From contig DFEW01000073.1 of the NCBI GenBank assembly GCA_002369195.1, positions 10,252 through 34,349 on the forward strand: 24,098 bases of DNA, written 5' to 3'. This document shows, piece by piece, positions 16,697-23,909 of the stretch (its first letter is position 1; every line of letters begins with the position of its first letter). The translations under genes and the position numbers were made by a program. Source of the DNA: Christensenella sp. UBA3792. Its GTDB lineage: Bacteria > Bacillota > Clostridia > Christensenellales > CAG-138. The notes beneath the pieces are model-generated. The model saw nothing but the letters and a program-made list of their open reading frames with translations. It was not told where the DNA came from and ran no database searches.

Positions 16697-18046
16697 ATGG
16701 CAAAGCAAAAGACGGCGTTGATCGTCGGCATGGCAAAGAGCGGCATCGCGGCGGCGCGGCTGCTGTATCAGGATAACTACCGCATCATCGTCAACGACAT
16801 GAAGCCCGAGATCAAGGGGCTGTTCGATCAGCTTTCGGGCATCGCATACGAGGTCAAGCTCGGCGCAAACCCGATGGATCTTCTGGACGGCGTGGACCTG
16901 CTGATCCCGAGCCCGATCATTCCGATGACGCGCAACTTCATCGTCGAAGCGAAGCGCCGCGGGATCGAGGTCATTTCCGAGATCGAGCTCGGCTACCGCT
17001 ATTCGAAGGCGGATTTCGTGTGCATCACCGGCACCAACGGCAAGACGACCTGCACGGCGCTGACCGGCGAGCTCTTTAAGGCGGCGGGGTACAACACGTT
17101 CGTGCTCGGCAACATCGGCGTCGCAATCTCGGCGCATGCGCTCGAAACGAAGCCGGGCGACGTCGTCGTGGCGGAAACCGCGGCGCTGCAGCTCGAGGGC
17201 AACGTGCGCTTCCATGCAAAAGCGGCGGGCGTGTGCAACATCACGCCGGACCACCTCGATCACTTCGGCACGATGGAAAACTACATCGAAGCGAAGGCGA
17301 AGATTCTGGACAATCAGACCGCGGACGATACCGCGGTACTCAACTGGGACGACGAGACGGTGCGCGGCTTCCATACCCGCACGCCGGCGAAAGTGCTGTA
17401 CTTCTCGCGCAAGGTCGAAGTCGAAAACGGCATGTTCGTGCGCGACGGACAGCTCGTGTATCGCATAAACGGCGAGGAAAAGACGCTGATGGCGGCGGAC
17501 GAGATCCGCATTCCCGGCGGGCACAACCTTGAAAACGCAATGCTCTGCGCGCTGCTGGCGCTTTCGTGGGGCATCGCGCCGGAGACGATCCGCGAGGTTC
17601 TGAAAACGTTCGCGGGCGTCGAGCATCGCATCGAATACGTCTGCACCAGAAGCGGCGTCGACTACATCAACGACAGCAAGGGCACGAATCCGGCGTCCAC
17701 GATCCGCGCGATCGAGGCGATGAAGAAGCCGACCGTGCTGCTGTTGGGCGGCTACGACAAGCATATCGGATTCGACGAGCTGTTCGAGGCGTTCACGCCG
17801 ATCGTCAAGGCGTGCGTCGTGCTCGGCGACACGAAGCAGCAGATCCTGGACTGCGCGGCGGCGCACGGCTATGCGCATCTGTGCACGACGGCGGATACGT
17901 TCGAGGACGCGGTCAACAAGGCGCGCGACCTTGCGGCGGAGGGCGACTGCGTGCTTTTGAGCCCCGCGTGCGCAAGCTGGGATATGTTCGACAACTACGA
18001 AACGCGCGGACGGGTCTTTAAGGAGATCGCGCGCGCATACAAGTAA
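16697..18046 (+). CDS. murD: UDP-N-acetylmuramoyl-L-alanine--D-glutamate ligase
   Basis: A 449-residue Mur ligase that adds D-glutamate to UDP-MurNAc-L-alanine, using ATP. An N-terminal Rossmann-like fold (ALIVGMAKSGIAAARLL) binds the UDP end. The P-loop is CITGTNGKTTCTALTGEL, followed by the NITPDHLDHFGTMENY block. The C-terminal domain has NDSKGTNPASTIRAIEA. Length is normal for the family. A strong AAGGAGG lies 6 bases before ATG 16697. It is third in the run murE-mraY-murD and is followed after 8 bases by ftsW. Confidence 0.97.
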   Translation: MAKQKTALIVGMAKSGIAAARLLYQDNYRIIVNDMKPEIKGLFDQLSGIAYEVKLGANPMDLLDGVDLLIPSPIIPMTRNFIVEAKRRGIEVISEIELGYRYSKADFVCITGTNGKTTCTALTGELFKAAGYNTFVLGNIGVAISAHALETKPGDVVVAETAALQLEGNVRFHAKAAGVCNITPDHLDHFGTMENYIEAKAKILDNQTADDTAVLNWDDETVRGFHTRTPAKVLYFSRKVEVENGMFVRDGQLVYRINGEEKTLMAADEIRIPGGHNLENAMLCALLALSWGIAPETIREVLKTFAGVEHRIEYVCTRSGVDYINDSKGTNPASTIRAIEAMKKPTVLLLGGYDKHIGFDELFEAFTPIVKACVVLGDTKQQILDCAAAHGYAHLCTTADTFEDAVNKARDLAAEGDCVLLSPACASWDMFDNYETRGRVFKEIARAYK

Positions 18047-18054
18047 GCGGAGAC

Positions 18055-19215
18055 ATGGCGGAACAGAAGGCGAAAAAAGAATCGATCTTTACGCGCATCA
18101 GGGAGGCGCGGTTTGTTCGCGGCAAGATGGACTTTTCCATCCTGCTGGTGATTTCCGTGCTCTGCGCGTTCGGTCTCGTCATGGTCTTTTCCGCGAGCTA
18201 CTATTACGCACAGCACTATTCCGGCGCAAACAACGACAGCTTTTACTACCTCAAGCGTCAGATCCTGTACCTCGCGATGGGCTATCCGGTCATGCTGCTC
18301 GTCTCGCTGATCGACTACCGCATCATCGAAAAGATGCGCTCGCTGTTCATGGCGGTCTCCATCCTGCTGCTGATCGCGGTTCTGTTGTGGGGGCGCGACT
18401 TGAACGGCGGCAAGCGCTGGCTTGTTATCGCCGGTATCTCGATTCAGCCGTCCGAGCTCGCAAAGTTCGGTCTCATGATCTTCATGTGCTCATACATGTC
18501 GCGTCACCGGCATGAAATGAGCTCGTTCCGTTACGGCATGATCCCGATGCTGATCGCGATCGGCGTCATTTCGGGTCTGGTCATGCTGCAGCCGAACATG
18601 TCGATGGCGGTTATCATCGGCTTCATCGGCATCGTTCTTTTGTATCTCGGCGGATGCGACTTAAAGCAGCTGCTGATTCTGGGCGGTATCGCGATCGTCG
18701 CGTTCTTTATTCTGGCGTTCGCACAGCCGTACCGCGTTGCGCGAATGACTTCGTTTTCGAACCCAGAGCTCGACCCGCAGGGCACCGGCTATCAGCTTTT
18801 GCAGTCGTATTACGCGATCGGTTCCGGCGGACTGTTCGGAAAGGGACTCAATAACAGCTATCAAAAGCTTTTGTACATGACCTACGGCGAATCGGACTTC
18901 ATCTTCGCGATTCTTTGCGAGGAGTTCGGCTTCGTCGGCGGATTCATCGTGATCCTGCTGTACGGCTGGATCGTGTTCCGCGGCATGATCGTCTCGATGC
19001 GCTGCCGCAACCGGTTCGGCAGTCTTCTGGCGGCCGGTATCTCCATCGTTTTCGGCTTTCAGGTATTCGTCAACATCGGCGTTGTTACCGGTCTGCTGCC
19101 GACGACGGGACAGGCGCTTCCGTTCATATCGGCGGGCGGCACGTCGCTGCTGGTCTTCCTTGCCGCAATGGGCCTGCTGCTGAGCATTTCGCGCGACACG
19201 AACCCGTACGGATAG
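18055..19215 (+). CDS. ftsW: SEDS-family peptidoglycan polymerase FtsW/SpoVE
   Basis: A 386-residue polytopic membrane protein of the SEDS family (FtsW, RodA, SpoVE), with about ten membrane segments. It polymerises lipid II into glycan strands at the septum in partnership with the class B PBP encoded upstream. Family features include PNMSMA, the extracellular loop PQGTGYQLLQSYYAIGSGGL, GESDFIFAILCEEFG with Asp281 (the position of the catalytic Asp297 of E. coli FtsW), and LLPTTGQALPFISAGGTSLL near the C-terminus. Its place between murD and the next wall gene supports FtsW rather than RodA. Whether it serves vegetative division or sporulation (SpoVE) cannot be decided here. The ATG has GCGGAGA 3-5 bases ahead. 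Confidence 0.93.
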   Translation: MAEQKAKKESIFTRIREARFVRGKMDFSILLVISVLCAFGLVMVFSASYYYAQHYSGANNDSFYYLKRQILYLAMGYPVMLLVSLIDYRIIEKMRSLFMAVSILLLIAVLLWGRDLNGGKRWLVIAGISIQPSELAKFGLMIFMCSYMSRHRHEMSSFRYGMIPMLIAIGVISGLVMLQPNMSMAVIIGFIGIVLLYLGGCDLKQLLILGGIAIVAFFILAFAQPYRVARMTSFSNPELDPQGTGYQLLQSYYAIGSGGLFGKGLNNSYQKLLYMTYGESDFIFAILCEEFGFVGGFIVILLYGWIVFRGMIVSMRCRNRFGSLLAAGISIVFGFQVFVNIGVVTGLLPTTGQALPFISAGGTSLLVFLAAMGLLLSISRDTNPYG

Positions 19216-19275
19216 CGGCACATTTTCCCTTCCTTTCGCATAAGATGCAGTATCATGCGGGAGGAACCACGGAAC

Positions 19276-20526
19276 ATGTCGAACTTTGCGGTGCAAGGCG
19301 GTGCGCGTCTTTCGGGAACGGTCGCCGCGCAGGGATCCAAAAACGCGGCGCTGCCCATCCTGGCGGCAACGTTGCTGGTCAATGAGCCGGTCAGACTTTT
19401 GAACTGCCCGCGGCTTCGGGATGTGGGCAACATGCTGCACATTCTCGAATCGCTCGGCTGCACCGTCTTTCGCGAGGGGAACGACCTCGTGGTGGACAGC
19501 GGCACGGCGGACCGGTTCGTTCTGCCGACCGCGCTTTCGCACGAGCTGCGCTCGTCGATTTTTCTGCTCGGTTCGGTGCTGTCGCGCTTTTCGGAGGCGG
19601 ATGCGCCGTACCCCGGCGGGTGCGAGATCGGCAATCGTCCGATCGACCTGCATCTGTACGGTCTCAAACGCCTGAACGCAGAGATCTGCGAGCGGAACGG
19701 GCGCATCCGCTGCAAGGGCAACCACCTTTGCGGCGCGGTGGTCGACTTCGAATATCCGAGCGTCGGCGCGACCGAGAATATCATGATGGCGGCGGTGCGC
19801 GCAGACGGCACGACGGTGATCCGCAACGCCGCCTGCGAGCCGGAGATCGTCGATTTGCAGGGCTTTCTGAACGCCTGCGGGTTCCGCGTTTGCGGCGCGG
19901 GCACGCCGACGGTCACAATCGAGGGCGTCGAACAGGGACACGGCACGGCGTACACGGTCATGCCGGACCGCATCGTGACCGGCACGTACCTGATCGGCGC
20001 CGCGATGACGCGCGGCGACGTGACGGTCGAGAACACGCGTCCCGATACGGTCGATGCGCTGCTCTCGAAGCTGCGCGACTGCGGGTGCGAGCTGACGCGG
20101 TACGATACGGCGGTGCGCGTCAGGGCGGCGGAGCGCGTGCGCTGTGTGGCGTTCACGGAGACGCGCCCGTACCCCGGTTTTCCGACCGATCTGCAGCCGC
20201 AGCTGTTTGCGATGCTGTCGGTCGCGCAGGGAACGTCGGTGCTCGTCGAGAACGTGTTTGAAAACCGCTTCAAGCACGCGCAGGAACTGAAAAAGATGGG
20301 TGCGCAGAACCGCATCCTGGACCGCACGGCGGTCATTACCGGCGCGGAGCAGCTGCACGGCGCGACCGTTACGGCGCACGATCTGCGCGGCGGCGCGGCG
20401 CTGGTGCTCGCGGGACTTTGCACCGACGGCGTTACCGTCATTGAGCATGCGGAGCGCATCGAGCGCGGCTACGAACAGATCGACCGCGCGATCCGCGCGC
20501 TCGGCGGCACGATCATGCGAACGTAA
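19276..20526 (+). CDS. murA: UDP-N-acetylglucosamine 1-carboxyvinyltransferase
   Basis: A 416-residue MurA, the first committed enzyme of peptidoglycan synthesis, which transfers enolpyruvate from phosphoenolpyruvate to UDP-GlcNAc. The catalytic cysteine is Cys116 in PGGCEIGNRPIDLHL (E. coli Cys115, the fosfomycin target, here intact). Lys22-Asn23 in GSKNAALP match E. coli Lys22-Asn23, which supports ATG 19276, with GGGAGGA 11 bases upstream, over an in-frame ATG at 19255. DLRGGAALVLAGL near the C-terminus is the usual family end. murA sits where murG and murC or murB would be in the Bacillus-type cluster. There is a 60-base gap after ftsW, without a clear promoter. Confidence 0.96.
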   Translation: MSNFAVQGGARLSGTVAAQGSKNAALPILAATLLVNEPVRLLNCPRLRDVGNMLHILESLGCTVFREGNDLVVDSGTADRFVLPTALSHELRSSIFLLGSVLSRFSEADAPYPGGCEIGNRPIDLHLYGLKRLNAEICERNGRIRCKGNHLCGAVVDFEYPSVGATENIMMAAVRADGTTVIRNAACEPEIVDLQGFLNACGFRVCGAGTPTVTIEGVEQGHGTAYTVMPDRIVTGTYLIGAAMTRGDVTVENTRPDTVDALLSKLRDCGCELTRYDTAVRVRAAERVRCVAFTETRPYPGFPTDLQPQLFAMLSVAQGTSVLVENVFENRFKHAQELKKMGAQNRILDRTAVITGAEQLHGATVTAHDLRGGAALVLAGLCTDGVTVIEHAERIERGYEQIDRAIRALGGTIMRT

Positions 20527-20594
20527 ACGCCCTCCGAACCGGCAGGGCTTCAAAACGACAACCTCCCGCTTGGGAGACACGGAAAGGATTACAC
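20527..20594 (+). other. Spacer between murA and ftsQ with two weak hairpins
   Basis: This 68-base gap holds GCCCT...AGGGC (10-base loop) and CTCCC-GCTT-GGGAG just before the ftsQ ribosome-binding site. Neither is followed by a T run, so termination is unlikely. The second hairpin could affect ftsQ translation, but this is a guess. Confidence 0.3.
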
Positions 20595-21980
20595 TTGGCT
20601 AAGAAGAACAAACGGTCCGACCGGGAACGGAACAGCTTTCTGTTCGATGAGGATGCGGGCGCGGAAGAGAACCTGATGGATCTGTTCGGCGACGATCCTG
20701 CGGACGAGCCCGAACCGGAGGACGAAACCGCATACGCGCCCGAGGCGGAGGATGCCGCGCCGGAAGAACCGGCGGACGGCGATCCCGCCGATGCGGACAT
20801 GCCCCTGTCCGACGCGGACGATTCGGTCCCGCGGTCGGTTTCGAGCGGGTTCCGCTTCGACCGCTACGGACGGCGCGTCGATCAAAAGAAGAATCGCTAC
20901 GGCAAGCGCAAGAACGCGCCGAAAGCGACGACCACGGTCGTCGAGCACGACACCGAGGCAAAGCGCGAGTACGACGAAGCGAAGGCGCGCTCCGAGGCGC
21001 GCGCACAAAAGCGCGCCAAAGAAGAAGCGCGGCAGAAGGCGATCAAGAAGGCGGAGAAGGCGAAGCAACGCCGCCGCAGTCTGTCCACGCTCGTGTTCGG
21101 CGTCCTCGCGATCGGGCTGCTGCTCGTCATGGTCTGGTTCGTCACGCGCCTGTCCACGGTCCGCGTTGCGGACGTGCCGGACGGCTACACCGAAGAACAG
21201 ATCGTTTCGATGAGCAAACTGAAGCGCGGCAGGTCGATGCTCTTTCAGAGCACGGCGGCGGCAAAGGCGGCGATCGAGACCGATCCGTACCTGGAGGCGA
21301 CGGTGCAGTACGCGTTTCCGTCCACGGTGCGCATCGCGGTGAACAAGCGCGCCGAGGCGGCCTGCGTGCGCTGGGGACCGCAGAACGAGTATCTTGCGAT
21401 CATCGACGAAAAGGGCACGGTGCTGAACGAGACGGCGGAAAGCGCCGGATCGCTGCTGATCGCCGAGGGCATGAGCATTTCGAGCGCTGTGAACGGCACG
21501 CGCCTGGGCGACGCGACCGATACGCGCGTCGCGGCGCTGATCCGCATGCTGACCAAGCTGAAGGAACTGGGGCTGCTCTCCAGAACGCCGCGCATCAGCC
21601 GCATCGATATGACCGAACTGATGCAGATCCGCATCTACACCGAGGGCACGTCCTACACGATCGAGGTCGGCGATCCATCGAACCTCGATACCAAGCTGAT
21701 GCTGCTGCAAAAGCATTGGGACGCGATCATGCAGAAGGCGGCGGACTACATCAAGAGCGGTCACGCCACCGCCACGATTTACCTGTACAGCAAGGGCGGC
21801 GTCAGCATCTCGCCGTACGAGCCGGGATACGCCTATGAGATCCCGGTCGCGACGTTCCTGCCGGACACACCTGCGCCGCAGGTGACGCCGGAGGGCGGCG
21901 TCAATCCGGAGGATTCGGCGGAACCCACCCCGCCGTCGGTCACCCCGATGCCGCACCAGAGCGACCCGTTTACGGGCTAA
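20595..21980 (+). CDS. ftsQ: FtsQ/DivIB-type cell division protein with long cytoplasmic extension
   Basis: A 461-residue bitopic division protein. The FtsQ-type POTRA domain follows the membrane segment (about 163-184) at about 186-256, with STVRVADVPDGYTEEQIV and YPFEATV-like sequence (DPYLEATVQYAFPSTVRIAV), then a beta domain to about 425. FtsQ/DivIB forms a complex with FtsL and DivIC at the septum. The protein is much longer than usual. About 160 residues precede the membrane: an Asp/Glu/Ala/Pro-rich part (18-78), then a Lys/Arg/Ala-rich, probably helical part (95-161). The last 35 residues are Pro/Thr-rich. The start is a TTG at 20595 with GGAAAGGA 6-8 bases ahead; the frame has no good ATG near it. 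It is the last gene before the cluster terminator. Confidence 0.85.
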   Translation: MAKKNKRSDRERNSFLFDEDAGAEENLMDLFGDDPADEPEPEDETAYAPEAEDAAPEEPADGDPADADMPLSDADDSVPRSVSSGFRFDRYGRRVDQKKNRYGKRKNAPKATTTVVEHDTEAKREYDEAKARSEARAQKRAKEEARQKAIKKAEKAKQRRRSLSTLVFGVLAIGLLLVMVWFVTRLSTVRVADVPDGYTEEQIVSMSKLKRGRSMLFQSTAAAKAAIETDPYLEATVQYAFPSTVRIAVNKRAEAACVRWGPQNEYLAIIDEKGTVLNETAESAGSLLIAEGMSISSAVNGTRLGDATDTRVAALIRMLTKLKELGLLSRTPRISRIDMTELMQIRIYTEGTSYTIEVGDPSNLDTKLMLLQKHWDAIMQKAADYIKSGHATATIYLYSKGGVSISPYEPGYAYEIPVATFLPDTPAPQVTPEGGVNPEDSAEPTPPSVTPMPHQSDPFTG

Positions 21981-21993
21981 ACGCTTCGCGTTT

Positions 21994-22024
21994 CGCCGAA
22001 ATCAGGATTTCGGCGAGTTTTCAC
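21994..22024 (+). terminator. Rho-independent terminator after the division cluster
   Basis: CGCCGAAATC-AG-GATTTCGGCG is a perfect 10-base-pair inverted repeat (21994-22003 and 22006-22015), followed by AGTTTT. It lies 14 bases past the ftsQ stop. A smaller perfect hairpin, AAACGC-TTC-GCGTTT (21979-21993), immediately precedes it and overlaps the stop codon. The T run is short, so strength is uncertain. Confidence 0.65.
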
Positions 22025-22120
22025 CGTCTGCCTATCGCCTTCGGCGACCGGGCGGCAGCCGGTGCAAGGTGTCAAATCCGCCGCGCATGTCGCCGGATTT
22101 GACGGATTGGTGTGGTAACC

Positions 22121-22200
22121 AAATATCGTGTTCCGCAAGGGGTATATCGTGCGGCGGTGCCGTATATCGCGCCGCAGGTATATCGCGTCCCGCAGGGACA
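22121..22200. repeat. Degenerate tandem repeat with ATATCG core
   Basis: ATATCG occurs at 22123, 22144, 22164 and 22180, with spacings of 21, 20 and 16 bases. Three copies begin GTATATCGYG. After each core a variable GC-rich segment follows, in most copies containing CCGCA or its complement-like variant. The unit is too short and irregular for CRISPR, and no cas genes are in the window. Confidence 0.55.
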
Positions 22201-22307
22201 TTTCTCATGTAGGGGGCGTCGTCCCCGACGCCCCGCGTCATCCGCGCTTGCGCAAGCAAGCTCATCATGCGGCGCAGCCGCTCATCATTGTAAACTCTGC
22301 AAAAAGC

Positions 22308-22333
22308 AAAGCCCCGATCGCTCGGGGCTTTTT
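22308..22333. terminator. Bidirectional terminator downstream of flotillin gene
   Basis: AAAGCCCCGA-TCGC-TCGGGGCTTT gives a perfect 10-base-pair stem (22308-22317 and 22322-22331) with a TCGC loop. The minus strand continues TTTGCTTTTTG, and the plus strand ends in five T residues. It lies just past the flotillin stop and would also stop plus-strand read-through from the division cluster. Confidence 0.9.
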
Positions 22334-22340
22334 GCTGTTG

Positions 22341-23897
22341 TTATGCGGTTGCGTCGTTCGGATCGAGCACGGTCTTGACCGCGCCCTGCGGATCGCCGCT
22401 GACCGTAACGTTGCGGTTCACCTTTGCGTCGTAGGTCTCCGCCTTCATGATGTCGACGAGATCCAGTCCGGTGACCTCTTTCATCGTTTCGATTGTGCGG
22501 GCGAGCACGCTCGGGACGAAACCGCCCATCGTGTCCACGCCGCTTGCGCCGTGACCGCCGTCGATGATCGTCACCTTGTCGATGGATTCGAGCGGCTTTG
22601 CGATCGACGCCGCCATTTCGGGCAGGGCCTTCACGATCATTTCCATCATGGCCGCCTGGCCGTACTTGCGCATGGCCTCCGCTTTCTTTTCGAGCGCTTC
22701 CGCTTCCGCGATGCCGCGGGCTTCGATCGCCGCCGCTTCCGCTTCGCCGACCGCCTTGATGCCTTCCGCCTCCTGCAGCTTCGCGTACATCGCGGCTTCC
22801 GCCTGCACGCGCTGCGCTTCGGCTTCCTTTTCGCGTTCGAACTTCTCGGCCTCTGCCTGAATCCTGCGCACCTCGGCCGCCTTCTCGCGTTCGAACTTTT
22901 CGGCCTCCGCCTTGCGCTGCCGTTCGAACAGCTCGGCCTCCGCCTTCTGCTGACGGGCGAACTTTTCGGCTTCCGCCTTCTTCTTGATCTCCGCTTCGAG
23001 GGTCTGTTCGGTGACCTCGACGCCCTTGCGCTTCAGTTCGATTTCACGCTCCTGCCGCGCGATGTTTGCGTTCGCGGTGGTGACTTCGATCGTCTTGCGC
23101 TGCTCCTGCTGCTGGATCTCGTACGCCGCATCGGCTTCCGCCTGCTTGATGTCCGATTCCCTCTTCAGTTCGGCCTCGCGGATGCGGAGCTCGTTTCTGC
23201 GGGAAGCGATCTCGCTCTGTGCCGCGACCTGCGCTTCGTTCGCCATCCGCTTTGCTTCCGCTTCGGCGATCGCCACGTCGCGCTCCGCCTGTGCTTTCGC
23301 GATCGACGCGTCCTTCTGGATCTGCGACATGTTGTCCTGACCGAGTGCTACGATCAGTCCCTTTTCATCCTCGATCTTCTGGATGTTGCAGGAGATGATC
23401 TCGACGCCCAGCGCGTTCATGTCGGTCTGCGCTTTCTGCTGCACTTCGTCGCCGAACTTCTTGCGGTCCGTGTTCAGCTCCTTGAGCTTCACGGTGCCGA
23501 TGATCTCACGCATGTTGCCCTGAAGGGAATCCTGCAGGTCCCCGGCGATCTGTGCGGGCGTTTTATTCAGGAAGTTCTTTGCGGCAAGGCGGATGCCTTC
23601 GTCGGACGGTTCGATCCTTACCTTTGCGACTGCGTCGACGTTGACGTTGATGAAGTCGTTCGTCGGCACCGACTGTTCTGTTTTGATGTCTACCGACATC
23701 TGGCCGAGATACAGGACGTCTTTTCGTTCCAGGAACGGCATCTTAAGACCTGCCCGCCCTGTCAGGATCCTCGGATTGCGTCCCAGACCCGAAATGATGA
23801 ACGCCCTGTCGGGCGGGGCCTTGACGTAACCGAGAAGAAACAGTGTTATCACTAAAGCTGCTGCGATGACCGGAATCACTAATGCGATCAAAGACAT
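22341..23897 (-). CDS. floT: Flotillin-like SPFH-domain membrane scaffold protein
   Basis: A 518-residue flotillin (Bacillus FloT/YuaG type), which organises membrane microdomains. An N-terminal hydrophobic segment (about 3-24) anchors it. The SPFH (band 7) domain spans about 27-190, with PPDRAFIISG, QSVPTNDFINVNVDAVAKV and LGVEIISCNIQKI. A long Ala/Glu/Lys coiled coil (about 195-410) follows, then the Gly-rich C-terminal region. In the coiled coil, an 11-residue unit of the form KAEAEKFERQK is repeated in tandem at 307-317, 318-328 and 329-339, and again at 347-357. ATG 23897 has AAGGAGG 5-6 bases ahead. An NfeD-family partner often lies next to floT; none is visible in the 200 bases upstream or before the terminator downstream. 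Confidence 0.93.
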   Translation of the reverse strand: MSLIALVIPVIAAALVITLFLLGYVKAPPDRAFIISGLGRNPRILTGRAGLKMPFLERKDVLYLGQMSVDIKTEQSVPTNDFINVNVDAVAKVRIEPSDEGIRLAAKNFLNKTPAQIAGDLQDSLQGNMREIIGTVKLKELNTDRKKFGDEVQQKAQTDMNALGVEIISCNIQKIEDEKGLIVALGQDNMSQIQKDASIAKAQAERDVAIAEAEAKRMANEAQVAAQSEIASRRNELRIREAELKRESDIKQAEADAAYEIQQQEQRKTIEVTTANANIARQEREIELKRKGVEVTEQTLEAEIKKKAEAEKFARQQKAEAELFERQRKAEAEKFEREKAAEVRRIQAEAEKFEREKEAEAQRVQAEAAMYAKLQEAEGIKAVGEAEAAAIEARGIAEAEALEKKAEAMRKYGQAAMMEMIVKALPEMAASIAKPLESIDKVTIIDGGHGASGVDTMGGFVPSVLARTIETMKEVTGLDLVDIMKAETYDAKVNRNVTVSGDPQGAVKTVLDPNDATA

Positions 23898-23909
23898 AAT
23901 ATCCTCCTT

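Larger units (their letters stand above)
21981..22340. repeat. Gene-free intergenic stretch dense in inverted and direct repeats
   Basis: No credible gene lies here. Inverted repeats seen, in order: 21979-21993; 21994-22015; 22035-22047 (TCGCC-TTC-GGCGA); 22071-22080 with 22094-22103 (GTCAAATCCG and its complement, 13-base loop); 22213-22221 with 22226-22234 (GGGGCGTCG and its complement); 22246-22257 (GCTTGCGCAAGC, a perfect palindrome); and 22269-22281 (GCGGC-GCA-GCCGC), which is flanked by direct repeats CTCATCAT at 22261-22268 and 22281-22288. A degenerate tandem repeat lies at 22123-22190. The stretch looks like a mosaic of short intergenic repeat elements. Confidence 0.65.

Noticed and set aside
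19216..19275. Internal promoter between ftsW and murA
   Set aside because: TAAGAT and TATCAT were considered as -10 elements, but neither has a -35 hexamer at 16-18 bases. The 60-base gap is compatible with read-through.
18661..20580. A 639-codon minus-strand open frame opposite ftsW and murA
   Set aside because: The real genes on the plus strand carry full catalytic motifs. This frame has shadow composition and crosses gene boundaries.
22121..22200. CRISPR array
   Set aside because: Repeat units are too short and variable, spacings are uneven, and there are no cas genes nearby.
22128..23855. A 575-codon open frame on the plus strand, antisense to the flotillin gene
   Set aside because: Composition is Arg/Leu/Phe/Asp-rich and repetitive, mirroring the Ala/Glu/Lys coiled coil on the other strand. 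There is no family resemblance, and its start lies in the repeat region.
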